From assembly GCA_002790835.1 (NCBI GenBank), contig PFVX01000094.1, forward strand, positions 21,775-85,774: 64,000 bases of DNA. The letters are read 5' to 3'. The notes below the pieces were generated by a model. That model had not been told where the DNA came from, did no database searches, and worked only from the letters and a program-made list of their open reading frames with translations. Positions 17,119 through 25,887 of this stretch are shown here, one piece after another. The number at the start of each line of letters is the position of its first letter. Position 1 is the first letter of the stretch. The stretch comes from a bacterium CG_4_9_14_3_um_filter_65_15 (lineage in GTDB: Bacteria; Krumholzibacteriota; Krumholzibacteriia; LZORAL124-64-63). The position numbers and the translations under genes were made by a program.

Positions 17119-17518
17119 CCGCACCGAGAAAACGGCGTTGGTCAAATCGAGGCGCGGGCAGGGCCTGTATCGGCAAAGGGTGAAGGCCATCGAGAGAGCC
17201 TGTCGCATCACCCACGTGGACAATCCTGATCACCTCATCGCCAGCCACTGCAAACCCTGGCGCCACTGCTCGAATGAGGAACGATTGGATGGAGAAAACG
17301 GGTTGATGCTCACCCCCTCCATCGATCACCTGTTCGACCGGGGGTTCATTTCGTTTGAGGATTCGGGGCGGCTGCTGGTCTCGCCGGTGGCCGACCAGAC
17401 CTCCCTAGCGAAGATGGCAATTGAGATCAATGAGACCGTCAATGTGGGGGTATTCAGTTCGGGGCAGCGGGAGTATTTGGACTTTCATCGGAATGATATT
17501 TTTTTGGAGTCTAGGTAA
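17119..17518 (+). pseudogene. HNH endonuclease, 5'-truncated remnant
   Basis: From about RTEKTALVKSRRGQGLYRQR the plus-strand frame reads a typical HNH_2-type nuclease C-terminus. CRITHVDNPDHLIASHCKPW is followed by LDGENGLMLTPSIDHLFDRG and then QREYLDFHRNDIF before the stop. The Cys, His, Asn and His residues of the HNH fold are still present. The N-terminal DNA-recognition half is missing and replaced by the propeller remnant on the other strand. The track start at 16970 lies inside that unrelated fragment. Such nucleases are usually parts of restriction systems or mobile islands. Confidence 0.65.
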
Positions 17519-17621
17519 CACAGCAAAATGAGTTAGGGAGTGGCACTGAGTATCGATCACCGCCCCCTCCCCTCCATCATCATCTTGATCATATCCCGAA
17601 CCCTCAACCTCATGCTCCGCA

Positions 17622-18380
17622 TCACTCCCCCGTCGTCCCATCCACCAACCCGTCGCTCCCTTCACCACCGCCACCCTGTTGGCCACGACCCCCATCTTCG
17701 CCCCCCAACACCCCTCTCGCCGACCTCCCGGCCGCCAAAACGCCCGCGTCCCCTCCAACCACCTTCATGGCTCCCCGCAACCCCACGACCACCTCGAACA
17801 CCCCCATGATCGCAAAATACAGCACCGCCGCGGCGATGGCGATCTGGGGCTGCTGCTCCCACACGCCGCTGCCCCGTCCGGGATACACCTGATCCAGCAC
17901 GTCGTAGGTGATCCCTGCGCGCGGCACCGGCACAAACAGCGTCAGGAACACCGTGCCCAGGTAGGCCCCCACCCCCACGGCCGAGCGCACCAGCAGCAGG
18001 GTCTTGCCCACCTTGTCGGCTGCCATCACGGTCAGGTAGCGGCCGGCCATCAGCAGGCCGTAGATCTTCAGCACCGTCCATGTGCCCAGCGCCGCCGCGA
18101 AGGCCCACGCGAACAGACCGTAGAATGCGGCCAGCCCCAGGAACAGGGCCAGCTTGCGCCTCGGCGCCACATCGCCCACCGCCAGCGCGCCCATGAATCC
18201 GCCCGAGTGCAGCACGATGAACTCCATGAGCATCAGCCCCACGCCCATGCGCACCCACAGGCCGCCGTCCACGGCCATGGGGTCGCTCCACGCCCGCACC
18301 AGCGTCACCACCAGCCAGAAAAGCGGACCCGCCGAAAACACCGCTCCCAGCCAGGTCACCATGGGGGTCCAACCGCGCAT
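17622..18380 (-). CDS. Hypothetical multi-pass membrane protein
   Basis: This 252-aa protein has about six hydrophobic segments: WLGAVFSAGPLFWLVVTLV, then MGVGLMLMEFIVLH, LALFLGLAAFYGLFAWAFAA, IYGLLMAGRYLTVMA, GVGAYLGTVFLTLFVPV and IAAAVLYFAIMGVFEVVVGL. It ends in a low-complexity Gly-rich tail. The ATG at 18380 is preceded by GGAGGGAAG, and the same leader and start are conserved in the deleted copy at 16657-16720. I do not recognise a family. It is divergent from the dipeptidase gene, and a role in transport or envelope function would be a guess. Confidence 0.7.
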   Translation of the reverse strand: MRGWTPMVTWLGAVFSAGPLFWLVVTLVRAWSDPMAVDGGLWVRMGVGLMLMEFIVLHSGGFMGALAVGDVAPRRKLALFLGLAAFYGLFAWAFAAALGTWTVLKIYGLLMAGRYLTVMAADKVGKTLLLVRSAVGVGAYLGTVFLTLFVPVPRAGITYDVLDQVYPGRGSGVWEQQPQIAIAAAVLYFAIMGVFEVVVGLRGAMKVVGGDAGVLAAGRSARGVLGGEDGGRGQQGGGGEGSDGLVDGTTGE

Positions 18381-18519
18381 CTTCCCTCCTCGCACCACGG
18401 ACACGGGATTCCGCTTTCACCATACCACACTTGCCCTTATTCGCCTGGCCCGACCGCATAGATTCCCCCGGCCGATGCCGGCTCCCTCCTTGCCCCCCCC
18501 TCCCCTGGGTGTTACTCTT

Positions 18520-18548
18520 TTGACAAACTCTATTCAATCCACTGGGAT
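18520..18548 (+). promoter_or_regulatory. Possible promoter of the C69 dipeptidase gene
   Basis: A perfect TTGACA (18520-18525) lies 17 bp upstream of TGGGAT (18543-18548), and the start codon is at 18566. The -10 box is poor, so this relies on the -35 box and position. It would give a very short 5' leader. Confidence 0.3.
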
Positions 18549-18565
18549 TTCCCCGAGGTGCTCCC

Positions 18566-20200
18566 ATGCCGCGCGCCCTCACCCGCCTGTTGCTGCCTGT
18601 CGCCCTGACCGCCCTGCTGGCGGCCCCGGCGCTCGCCTGCACCAACCTCATCGTCAGTCCCGGCGCCTCGGCCGACGGCTCAGTCTACGTCACCTACACC
18701 TGCGACGGGGAATTCCACCCCACTTTGCAGCGCATCCCCGCCGGCGACCACGAGCCCGGTGAGATGCAGGAGATCAAGCACTGGAACGACAAGGTTCTGG
18801 GCGAGATCCCCTACCCGCCGCACACCTTCGGCGTGGTGAACCTGATGAACGACCACCAGGTCTCCATCGCCGAGACCACCACCGTGGGCCGCCCGGAACT
18901 GGTCAACCCCGACGGCATGCTGCACTACTGGCACCTCATGCGCCTCTCGCTGCAGCGGGCCTCCACGGCGCGGGAGTGCGTCGAGGTCATGGGCCGGCTG
19001 GTCGACGAGTTCGGCTACCGCAGCAGCGGCGAGTCGTACTGCATCGCCGACCCCCACGAGACCTGGATCATGGAGATGGTGGGGCCCGGCGAGGGTGGAC
19101 ACGGTGCGTACTGGGTCGCCCTGCGCATACCCGACGGCTATATCAGCGCCTTCGCCAACGGCGGCCGCATCGGAACCTTCCCCCTCCAGAACTCCGACAA
19201 ATGCTTGTACACCAAGGATATGATCGATTTCGCCACGGAAAAGGGCTGGTACGATCCCGCCTCCGGGCCCTTCAACTGGCGCGAGGCCTTCCACCCCCAG
19301 ACGCCCCAGCAGCTGCGCTACACCGCCACCCGCGTGTGGAGCATCTTCCGGCGCGCCGCCCCCTCGCTTGAGCTCAGCCCCGACTACCATCGCGGCGGCG
19401 GCGGCGCCGAGCCCTATCCCCTGTGGATCAAGCCCGACCACAAGCTGACCACCGCCGACGTGTTCGCCCTCATGCGCGACCACTACGAGGGCACGGCCTA
19501 CGACATGACCCAGGGCGTGGACGCGGGACCCGGCTCGGACCCCCGGCACCTGCGGCCCATGGGCTTCGAGGTCGAGGGCGTCAAATACACCTGGGAGCGG
19601 CCCATCTCCACCCAGCAGACCGGCTTTTCCATGGTCTGTCAGATGCGCTCCTGGCTGCCGGACATGGTCGGCGGCGTGAGCTGGTACGGCCTCGACGACA
19701 CCGACTTTACCTGCTACACGCCCCTGTACTGCGACATCGACGCCCTGCCCGGCAGTTTCACCACCGGCAGCCTCGGCCAGTTCAGCTGGGACTCGGCGTG
19801 GTGGGTGTTCAACTTCGTCTCGAACTTCTCGGGCCTGCGCTACGACAAGATGATCGGCGATGTGCGCACCGTGCGCAACGAGATCGAAAACCACTACCTG
19901 GACCTGCAGCCGGCCGTCGAAAAGGCCGCGGCCGAACTGCTGAAAACCGATCCCGAACTGGCCTGCAGCTACCTGACCGACTACAGCGTCATGCACGCCG
20001 AGGACATGGTGGTGAAGTGGCGCAAGCTCGGCGAATACCTGCTGACCAAGTACAACGACGGCTACATCAAGGACGAGAAGGGCAGCCCCCACGAGGTGGG
20101 CTACCCCGAGGCATGGCTGAAGAAGGTATTGGAGCAGCGGCCCGACCAGTTCCGGTTGCCGCAGGATGAGGGGGAGCTCGCCAAGCCAACGGAGTACTGA
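18566..20200 (+). CDS. C69 family dipeptidase, secreted
   Basis: This Ntn-hydrolase of the PepD/C69 family (544 aa) cleaves dipeptides. A Sec signal peptide (LLLPVALTALLAAPALA) is followed directly by Cys25 in CTNLIVSPGASADGS. In this family the exposed N-terminal Cys is the catalytic nucleophile, so the LAC at the cleavage site is not necessarily a lipobox. Further family motifs are AETTTVGRPEL, ESYCIADPHETWIMEM and GYISAFANGGRIG. The length is normal for the large secreted subgroup. The ATG at 18566 gives a clean signal peptide. It is likely active in the periplasm or envelope on peptide nutrients and appears to be a single-gene unit. Confidence 0.9.
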   Translation: MPRALTRLLLPVALTALLAAPALACTNLIVSPGASADGSVYVTYTCDGEFHPTLQRIPAGDHEPGEMQEIKHWNDKVLGEIPYPPHTFGVVNLMNDHQVSIAETTTVGRPELVNPDGMLHYWHLMRLSLQRASTARECVEVMGRLVDEFGYRSSGESYCIADPHETWIMEMVGPGEGGHGAYWVALRIPDGYISAFANGGRIGTFPLQNSDKCLYTKDMIDFATEKGWYDPASGPFNWREAFHPQTPQQLRYTATRVWSIFRRAAPSLELSPDYHRGGGGAEPYPLWIKPDHKLTTADVFALMRDHYEGTAYDMTQGVDAGPGSDPRHLRPMGFEVEGVKYTWERPISTQQTGFSMVCQMRSWLPDMVGGVSWYGLDDTDFTCYTPLYCDIDALPGSFTTGSLGQFSWDSAWWVFNFVSNFSGLRYDKMIGDVRTVRNEIENHYLDLQPAVEKAAAELLKTDPELACSYLTDYSVMHAEDMVVKWRKLGEYLLTKYNDGYIKDEKGSPHEVGYPEAWLKKVLEQRPDQFRLPQDEGELAKPTEY

Positions 20201-20298
20201 CGGTTGGGATTGTCTCATCCACGCCTTTTCCTGGACGGCGGCCTCCGCCCTCCATGGCGCCGAGGGATACGAGGGAATCTGCAGGTCAACCGCGGCAA

Positions 20299-21825
20299 TC
20301 AGCCACCATGACAATCGCTGCAGTTCGTCGTCTTCCATTCCTCGTCGATATCCTCGGGATGCTTATACTCCACGCCGGCCAGGGATTCGAAGACCTCGCC
20401 GGTCTTGACCTCCTGCGAGACGATGTCGTGGCACAGCCGGCAATCGTGGGAGATCACTTCGCCGTCCTCGGTCTCGTGCAGGCCGTCGTGGCACCGGAAA
20501 CAACCCGGGGTGGTCAGGTGGCCGATGTGGTCGGGGAAGCCCCGCCAGTCCACGTGCATCTCGGGGAAGATGTTCGTCTTGAACAGCTCCTGGGCCGTCG
20601 CCGATGCCTCGGCGATCTCCGCGACCATGATGCCGGCTTTCACGGGATGTTTCTTCCGGTAGAAAGCCGTGATGCCCTGGTCGATGGCCGCCAGGGCCTC
20701 GCCCTCGGTCTCGTACTCGGTGGTCATCAGGTCCACGAGCAGCGATTTGACATCGGGCAGGTCGGCGGAGATCCTGTTCGCGGCCAGGGCCTGGTTGACC
20801 AGGCGGGCCGGCGGGTTGTAGTGGTGCGTCGGCCGGTTGTGGCAGTCGATGCAGTCCATGACCCGCACTTCGTGGCCGGCCAGGGCAACCGAATCGGCGT
20901 CGGCCTCGGTGCTGCGGAAGATCTTCACGTTGCCCGCACCGTCGGTGTAACTCACCCAGGGGATCTCCATGCGCCGCTCGTCGGTCGAAACGTACCGGAT
21001 GGTCACGTCCTCGGCCACGTGCCAGTGGATGCCGTGGGGAGACGTCAGGCCCGCGCCCCCGCCGCCGGTCTTCATCAGCAGCTGAAGGCGCCAGTGGGTG
21101 TTCTCCTCGTCGGGTGCGAAGTAGTCGTGCTGCACCATCTTCTCGCCCAGGAAATGGGCCGGCCAATGGCACTGCTCGCAGGTGTCCCGCGAGGGGCGCA
21201 GGTTGCGGATGGGAGTCTCGATGGGCTTGCTGTACTTGTTGAAGAGCACCGAATAGACCTGGTACGCGCCCGACAGCTTGGAACGGACAAACCACTCGGC
21301 ACCCGGTCCGATGTGACACTTCACGCAGCCCACCCGAGCGTGGGGCGAGACCTGGAAGGCCGTGTATTCCGGTTTCATGACCGTGTGGCACATGGTCCCG
21401 CAGAACTCGTCGCTTTCGGTGTACTCGTAGGCCTGGAAGCTGCCGAAGCCCGTGGCCATCAGGAAGACCACGGTGCCGATGCCGATCAGGATGGTGGCCC
21501 GCAGATGGGCGGGATTGTTCAGGTCGACGCGGGGCAGTTTCTCGGTGGCGGGCAGGCCCAGATGGCGGCGGCGGAGTTGTCGGGCCACGCCGAAGGTCGC
21601 CACGAGCAGACCCAGGATCATGATCCCCGGCAGGACCACGAAGGCGATCACCCCCATGTAGGGGCTATGCGTTTGGGAAAGGTATTCCCAACCCAGAAGC
21701 AGAAGGATCATGCCGACGGCGACGCCGGCGACCCCCCCGCCGAGAAATGTGATGGTGTTGTAGAATGCCGGGGGCATCCTGCGTGCGGCGCTCACTACGG
21801 GTCCGTCGGTACGGTCCTCACTCAT
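20299..21825 (-). CDS. NapC/NirT-type multiheme cytochrome c, seven heme motifs
   Basis: This membrane-anchored cytochrome (508 aa) has three N-terminal helices (about 20-43, 55-80 and 105-125) and seven heme motifs. The first is the atypical CX3CH form FCGTMCH, followed by CVKCH, CEQCH, CIDCH, CFRCH, CRLCH and CSDCH. The motif VMKPEYTAFQVSPHARVGC matches the NapC/NirT quinol-dehydrogenase N-terminal domain. Proteins of this kind move electrons from menaquinol to periplasmic partners. ATG 21825 is chosen 10 bases after AAGGAGGT, and TTG 21831 is an alternative. It lies at the end of the nos locus behind its own candidate promoter, so it may be a second quinol-oxidising entry to this or another pathway. 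Confidence 0.88.
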   Translation of the reverse strand: MSEDRTDGPVVSAARRMPPAFYNTITFLGGGVAGVAVGMILLLLGWEYLSQTHSPYMGVIAFVVLPGIMILGLLVATFGVARQLRRRHLGLPATEKLPRVDLNNPAHLRATILIGIGTVVFLMATGFGSFQAYEYTESDEFCGTMCHTVMKPEYTAFQVSPHARVGCVKCHIGPGAEWFVRSKLSGAYQVYSVLFNKYSKPIETPIRNLRPSRDTCEQCHWPAHFLGEKMVQHDYFAPDEENTHWRLQLLMKTGGGGAGLTSPHGIHWHVAEDVTIRYVSTDERRMEIPWVSYTDGAGNVKIFRSTEADADSVALAGHEVRVMDCIDCHNRPTHHYNPPARLVNQALAANRISADLPDVKSLLVDLMTTEYETEGEALAAIDQGITAFYRKKHPVKAGIMVAEIAEASATAQELFKTNIFPEMHVDWRGFPDHIGHLTTPGCFRCHDGLHETEDGEVISHDCRLCHDIVSQEVKTGEVFESLAGVEYKHPEDIDEEWKTTNCSDCHGG

Positions 21826-21863
21826 GGGCAATCAGACCTCCTTCTGGGGAATTTCACTGATCC

Positions 21864-21897
21864 GTATATCATATACCGTTACCTGGTTTTCAACCAA
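21864..21897 (-). promoter_or_regulatory. Candidate promoter and palindrome upstream of the NapC-type gene
   Basis: On the minus strand TTGGTT (21897-21892) and TATGAT (21873-21868) are 18 bp apart. The -10 box sits inside the inverted repeat GTATATGATATAC (21864-21876), which could be an operator. It is in the 86-bp gap between the nosY stop and the multiheme cytochrome start, suggesting a separate transcription start for the latter. Confidence 0.45.
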
Positions 21898-21911
21898 TAT
21901 TCGCTCGGGAA

Positions 21912-22757
21912 TCAGGAGTAATCTCCCTTCTTGAATATCCAGAAGCCGAGACCCGCACAGGCCAGCCCGACCAGAACCGGATAGGCCGTGGCCCAGACCA
22001 GATAACCCCGATACCCAAAATGATCCAGAATCACGTAGGCCGAGGGGCCCAGCAGGACCAGTTGCGGGTCGAACAGCAGCATGGCGGCGGTTCGGAACGC
22101 CTGCAGAGGGTTGGCCAGGGCGATGAGGATCGCCGATTCGGGGGGCAGGCCCTCCTGGATGAGGAACCCCAGCAGAATGAGATCGAGAAACAGCAGCAGG
22201 AACAACCAGGTCAAGAAAGCGGCCCCCTGAGCGACATCGGTCGAACGGGACAGGGTCGAGATCAGCATCCCGATTCCCAGGAAGCACCAGGCCAGCGAGG
22301 CGAGCAGTCCGATGTAGAACAGGACCTGCACCCACGGAATCGTCACTCCCCGCAGGAGCCCCCAGACCACAGCCACCAGCAGAGCCCCCAGCACGGGCAT
22401 GAATACTGCCAGGAATCTTCCGGCCAGCTTACCCCAGTACCACGGTCCGATCCCCACCGGCATGGCCAGCATGTACTCGAATACTCCCGCCTCGCGGTCG
22501 CCGACGACCGAACGGACCGTCGTGATCAGCATGAAAATGGGCAGGATGGCCATGGTGATCTGCAGGTAGGTCACCAGCAGGCGGGACAACCCGGTAAAAC
22601 CCATGACTCGGGATTCGGTCAGCCCGGAAACGAACAGGCCCACCATGATTCCGCCGAAGATCAGGGTGTAGACCAGGAACCAGCGAGCCCGCAGGGATTC
22701 GCCGATGTCGGCCTTGGCCAGTTGGATCAGTTGCTTCATCCCCTTTACCGTTCCCAT
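21912..22757 (-). CDS. nosY: NosY-like ABC transporter permease
   Basis: This 281-aa inner-membrane permease has six hydrophobic segments, including WFLVYTLIFGGIMVGLFVSG and YLQITMAILPIFMLITTVRS. The VGDREAGVFEYMLAMPV stretch is typical of ABC-2/NosY permeases. With NosF it forms the transporter that supplies sulfur for copper-site (CuZ) assembly in nitrous oxide reductase. The ATG at 22757 is chosen because GGAGG stands seven bases upstream. It overlaps the nosL end by 13 bp. ATG 22739 lacks room for a ribosome binding site. It is the last gene of the nos run before the multiheme cytochrome. Confidence 0.88.
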   Translation of the reverse strand: MGTVKGMKQLIQLAKADIGESLRARWFLVYTLIFGGIMVGLFVSGLTESRVMGFTGLSRLLVTYLQITMAILPIFMLITTVRSVVGDREAGVFEYMLAMPVGIGPWYWGKLAGRFLAVFMPVLGALLVAVVWGLLRGVTIPWVQVLFYIGLLASLAWCFLGIGMLISTLSRSTDVAQGAAFLTWLFLLLFLDLILLGFLIQEGLPPESAILIALANPLQAFRTAAMLLFDPQLVLLGPSAYVILDHFGYRGYLVWATAYPVLVGLACAGLGFWIFKKGDYS

Positions 22758-23251
22758 TTTGGGGCCTCCAATAACCCACCACCGGCGTGCCCGTGGAGGC
22801 GCTCTTCCCGCGCGAGGACCTCCTGGACGGCCTGGTCGAAGTCCATGGCGCCGGGGACCGCATCGGGGCGAGCTCCGAGGCCGTAATCCATGGGAGTGAT
22901 CCGACCTCGCTCATAGAGCGCGGTCCGGGCGTCCAGCCAGGTACCGGTCCGGAAGTCGGTGACCCAGATCTCCACCCCGGGATTACCCTGCCATGGCTGG
23001 TCGCCCAGCCACAGCACGGCGCAGCCGAAATCATCAAAGAAAAAAAGCCGGGATCGCCCTCCCTCTGGCCCGCCCCGGACCTGGGCGGAATAGTGGCGGT
23101 CGCTGACGGCCATGATGCAGCGCCGGCAGACATCCTGATCCCACCGCACCTTGCCCGGGCCCGTCTCAGGTCCGCGGGAGCAGGCCCCCAGCGACAAAGC
23201 CAGGGCCAACAGGCCGGTTTCAAGGAGTTTTTGCGGGCGCATCCGGCTCAC
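22745..23251 (-). CDS. nosL: NosL-like copper chaperone lipoprotein
   Basis: This 168-aa outer-facing lipoprotein has a signal segment ending in the lipobox LSLGAC, with the lipidated Cys at about residue 24. The CRRCIM motif corresponds to the conserved Cys-x-Met region of NosL, which delivers Cu(I) to apo-NosZ. The family segment FFDDFGCAVLW and VTDFRTGTWLDARTA agree. The start is GTG 23251, with ATG 23242 as an alternative. The gene overlaps the 3' end of nosF by 32 bp and the start of nosY by 13 bp, so the three are translationally coupled. Confidence 0.87.
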   Translation of the reverse strand: MSRMRPQKLLETGLLALALSLGACSRGPETGPGKVRWDQDVCRRCIMAVSDRHYSAQVRGGPEGGRSRLFFFDDFGCAVLWLGDQPWQGNPGVEIWVTDFRTGTWLDARTALYERGRITPMDYGLGARPDAVPGAMDFDQAVQEVLAREERLHGHAGGGLLEAPKWER

Positions 23252-24104
23252 TACCCTCGGTCATCTCCAGGTTTTCCACCAGGGCCGCATAGCGGGACAG
23301 CATGCCCAGGAAACGCAGCCTGTCCGGCCCCGCGATCATGCCTTGCCAGCGACATTCCCCCGCGTCATTCCGGAAACCCCAGGCCCCGATGGCCTCCGCG
23401 AACGCCTGCGTGGGGCGGGAAATGGCCACCGTACAGCGGAGCACGGCGGCCAGATCGATCCGATCATCGACGTGGTCGTCCAAAACGATCCGGCCCCGGT
23501 CCATTTCCACCACGCGGTTGACGAGCGGGGCGACCTCGTCCAGCCGATGACTGGATATGATCATGGAATGGCCGCCTTTCAACTCGGCGAGCAGACCGAA
23601 GAAAACATGTCGGGCCGTGGGGTCCAGGTTGGCCGCCGGTTCGTCCATGATCAACAGCTCGGTCTCGCGCCCCAGGGCGATGCCGATCATGAGCTTCTGC
23701 TTTTCCCCGCCGGAGAGTTTGGCGAAAGGGCGTCTGCGCACGGTGTCGATGTCCAGGCCCAGACGGCCGGAGATGTCCGCCATGCGGCCGATATCGCTGC
23801 CGCACACCTCGGCCGTAAAACCCAGCAGACGGCCCACGGTCAACTTCAAGGGAGGCGGCAGTTGGGGCACGAACCCGATGCGGCCCAGCGCCCCGGTGCG
23901 GTCGGCGCGGGGATCAATCCCGTCCACCAGGACCTGCCCGCCGTGGGTGTACTCTCCCAGCAGGCACCGGATCAGGGTCGTCTTGCCCGCCCCGTTGGAG
24001 CCCACCAGGGCGATGCGGTCGCCGGGGTCCAGGACCAGGTCCGCCCCCTTGAGCACCTCGGTGCGGCGGAAATTCTTGCTCAGGTTGTTGCAGCGGATAT
24101 TCAA
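23220..24104 (-). CDS. nosF: NosF-like ABC transporter ATPase
   Basis: This 294-aa ATPase has Walker A GSNGAGKTTLIRCLLG, the signature KLSGGEKQKLMIGIALG and Walker B ELLIMDEPAANLDPTA, then the H-loop SSHRLDE. It pairs with NosY to support maturation of the NosZ copper centre. The start is TTG at 24104, two bases past the nosH stop. The track ORF beginning at 24680 runs back through nosH in another frame and is rejected. The C-terminal 80 residues after the H-loop carry the less conserved accessory domain seen in NosF. Confidence 0.9.
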   Translation of the reverse strand: MNIRCNNLSKNFRRTEVLKGADLVLDPGDRIALVGSNGAGKTTLIRCLLGEYTHGGQVLVDGIDPRADRTGALGRIGFVPQLPPPLKLTVGRLLGFTAEVCGSDIGRMADISGRLGLDIDTVRRRPFAKLSGGEKQKLMIGIALGRETELLIMDEPAANLDPTARHVFFGLLAELKGGHSMIISSHRLDEVAPLVNRVVEMDRGRIVLDDHVDDRIDLAAVLRCTVAISRPTQAFAEAIGAWGFRNDAGECRWQGMIAGPDRLRFLGMLSRYAALVENLEMTEGSEPDAPAKTP

Positions 24105-24106
24105 GA

Positions 24107-25066
24107 CTAGCCCGGTCCCTTGAACTTGAAGGAGAGCGATGAGGTCGGACAGACGTCCAGGCATCTCCCGCACCGGGTGCAATCGGCGCCCAGGTCCGTA
24201 TTCATCGTTTTCGCCCTGCCCCTGATCGTGGTGGCCAGGACATGGGGAACCAGACAGACCTGCCGGCAGGCTCCGTCGTTGTGGCACTGGCCGATGTTGT
24301 GGACCACCTTCAGGGGCGCAAGGACCCCGACCAGGCCGTAGGTCAGCCCGATGGGACAAGCGTAGCGGCACCAGCCGCGGCGGGAATAGAAGATTTCGAA
24401 CATCAGCAAGGCCACGACCCAGACCAGAGCCAGACCTGGCCCGTAGATCAGCGCCCGGCTGAGAATGCCCGTGGGCGAGATCGTCTCGTAGACCGTGTAT
24501 CCGGTCACGAAGGCCAACACCGCGAAAAACAGCCAGAGCACCGTCCGGCCGCGGCGGTCGAAGGTGTGGTTTTTGACCAGTTTTCGCGCCGCCAACCGCA
24601 GATGGATGATTTCCCCCAGTTCCCCCAGCAGATGATAGGGACAGACCCAGGAGCAGAACGTCCGCCCCCCCAGAGCCCACCAGAGCAGGGAAACCGAGAC
24701 GACGCCGATCAACAGGTTCAGCACCACGTGCCGGTACGCCAGCATGACCTGCAGGGCGGAATTGACGTCGGCCATGTGGAAGCCCACGAAACGCGACCCC
24801 GTCAAGGCGCCTTCAACCAGTTGGATGTCCAGATGATAGGACAGGACGAACAGCAGGTTCACCGCGATCAGCACGGCCCAGCGCCGGCGGCGCCACGTCT
24901 GGGGCCGGGAAACCATTTCCGCGCGTGCATCCCGGATCTGCTCGCGGTTCATGGGCATGGCCTGCAGCTCATGGATCTCGCGAACGCGTGGGGAAATGTC
25001 CTCGGGTGTGGGCCGCGGAGGCGTCCGGCCCAGCAAAACGGCAACCGATTGGAGCAAGGCCTTCAT
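24107..25066 (-). CDS. nosH: NosH/NapH-type membrane polyferredoxin
   Basis: This 319-aa protein has four to five membrane helices. CxxxCP motifs lie on the loops (FCSWVCPYH and WCRYACPIG), and a C-terminal ferredoxin region holds CHNDGACRQVC and CTRCGRCLDVCP. NapH and NosH proteins, with their NapG/NosG partner, are thought to draw electrons from quinol for nitrate or nitrous oxide reduction or for keeping NosZ active. The ATG at 25066 overlaps the nosG stop as ATGA. The track start at 25324 is inside nosG. The first 60 residues are a hydrophilic cytoplasmic extension. Confidence 0.87.
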   Translation of the reverse strand: MKALLQSVAVLLGRTPPRPTPEDISPRVREIHELQAMPMNREQIRDARAEMVSRPQTWRRRRWAVLIAVNLLFVLSYHLDIQLVEGALTGSRFVGFHMADVNSALQVMLAYRHVVLNLLIGVVSVSLLWWALGGRTFCSWVCPYHLLGELGEIIHLRLAARKLVKNHTFDRRGRTVLWLFFAVLAFVTGYTVYETISPTGILSRALIYGPGLALVWVVALLMFEIFYSRRGWCRYACPIGLTYGLVGVLAPLKVVHNIGQCHNDGACRQVCLVPHVLATTIRGRAKTMNTDLGADCTRCGRCLDVCPTSSLSFKFKGPG

Positions 25067-25887
25067 GCGCTGCCCTCCCCCGCCAATAGGTCCATCACGA
25101 TTGCCGACGGTTCGGCCGGACAGATCATTTCGCAGACGCCGCAGCCTACACAGCCGGACAGGACCTGCGGGGTGTAGGTCGCCCGCCCGCCCTTTTCGCC
25201 CGTGGGGACCAGGCGGATGGCCGGCTGGGGCGGACATTGGTTCGGATCCCCGGCCGGTGGATTCCCCGCCTCGCACTGGGAAATGCGGATCTCGATGGGG
25301 CACATCCGGACGCAAAGGTCGCACACTTCCAGGTCGTACTCATGTTCCCTGACCGGAAGGGGGTGCCAGCGGTCGATTTCCGCGTACCGCAGAACCCCCT
25401 TGAAATTCTTGCCCCGCGCCGGCCCCGCGACCCCCTGCCCACGCACGGCGAGGCAGAGGTCGGGCCTCGCCAGGACGGCCGTGGCCATCCGGGCCTGGTG
25501 GGGATAATCGAGGTCATGGGTCAAGGCCCCGGTGGGACAGGCCAGCACGCATTGCAGACCGTCGCAGGAAAAATCGCATGCCTGCCGGCGGGGGTCGATC
25601 CAGGGCGTGCCGACCCCAGCGCCGTCCTGGATGTCCGCCAGGCTGATCGCCTCCACCGGGCAGACCTGGACACATTGCCCGCACTTGATGCAGGCGGACA
25701 GGAAGTCGGCCTCCGCCAGGGCTCCCGGGGGGCGCAACCGCCGCGCCCAGCCCCGCACCACCGGAACCAGTCCCACCAGGGAAGCCCCGATCAGGCCGCC
25801 GATCAGGATCATCGTGCGCAGGAATCTCCTTCGCTTGGGGTTGTCCGGACCTGCGGACCGGGATCTCTTGGCCGATTCAGGGCACAT
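25063..25887 (-). CDS. nosG: NosG/NapG-type periplasmic ferredoxin
   Basis: This 274-aa protein with four 4Fe-4S binding regions is of the MauM/NapG type. The N-terminus (KRRRFLRTMILIGGLIGASL) looks like a twin-arginine-type signal, although the pair is in RRR. The cluster motifs are CIKCGQCVQVCPVEAI, CDGLQCVLACPTGAL, CDLCVRMCPIEI and CVGCGVCEMICP. It is predicted to act with NosH in a quinol-linked electron route to NosZ maturation or turnover. ATG 25887 follows GGAGG at good spacing. It overlaps the end of nosD by 11 bp and the start of nosH by four. Confidence 0.88.
   Translation of the reverse strand: MCPESAKRSRSAGPDNPKRRRFLRTMILIGGLIGASLVGLVPVVRGWARRLRPPGALAEADFLSACIKCGQCVQVCPVEAISLADIQDGAGVGTPWIDPRRQACDFSCDGLQCVLACPTGALTHDLDYPHQARMATAVLARPDLCLAVRGQGVAGPARGKNFKGVLRYAEIDRWHPLPVREHEYDLEVCDLCVRMCPIEIRISQCEAGNPPAGDPNQCPPQPAIRLVPTGEKGGRATYTPQVLSGCVGCGVCEMICPAEPSAIVMDLLAGEGSA

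Noticed and set aside
18566-18645. Lipobox in the C69 dipeptidase signal peptide
   Set aside because: The Cys after the signal is the catalytic N-terminal nucleophile of the family.
23220-24680. 486-aa ORF as one fused protein
   Set aside because: The first 192 residues are nosH in another frame. The ATPase begins at TTG 24104.
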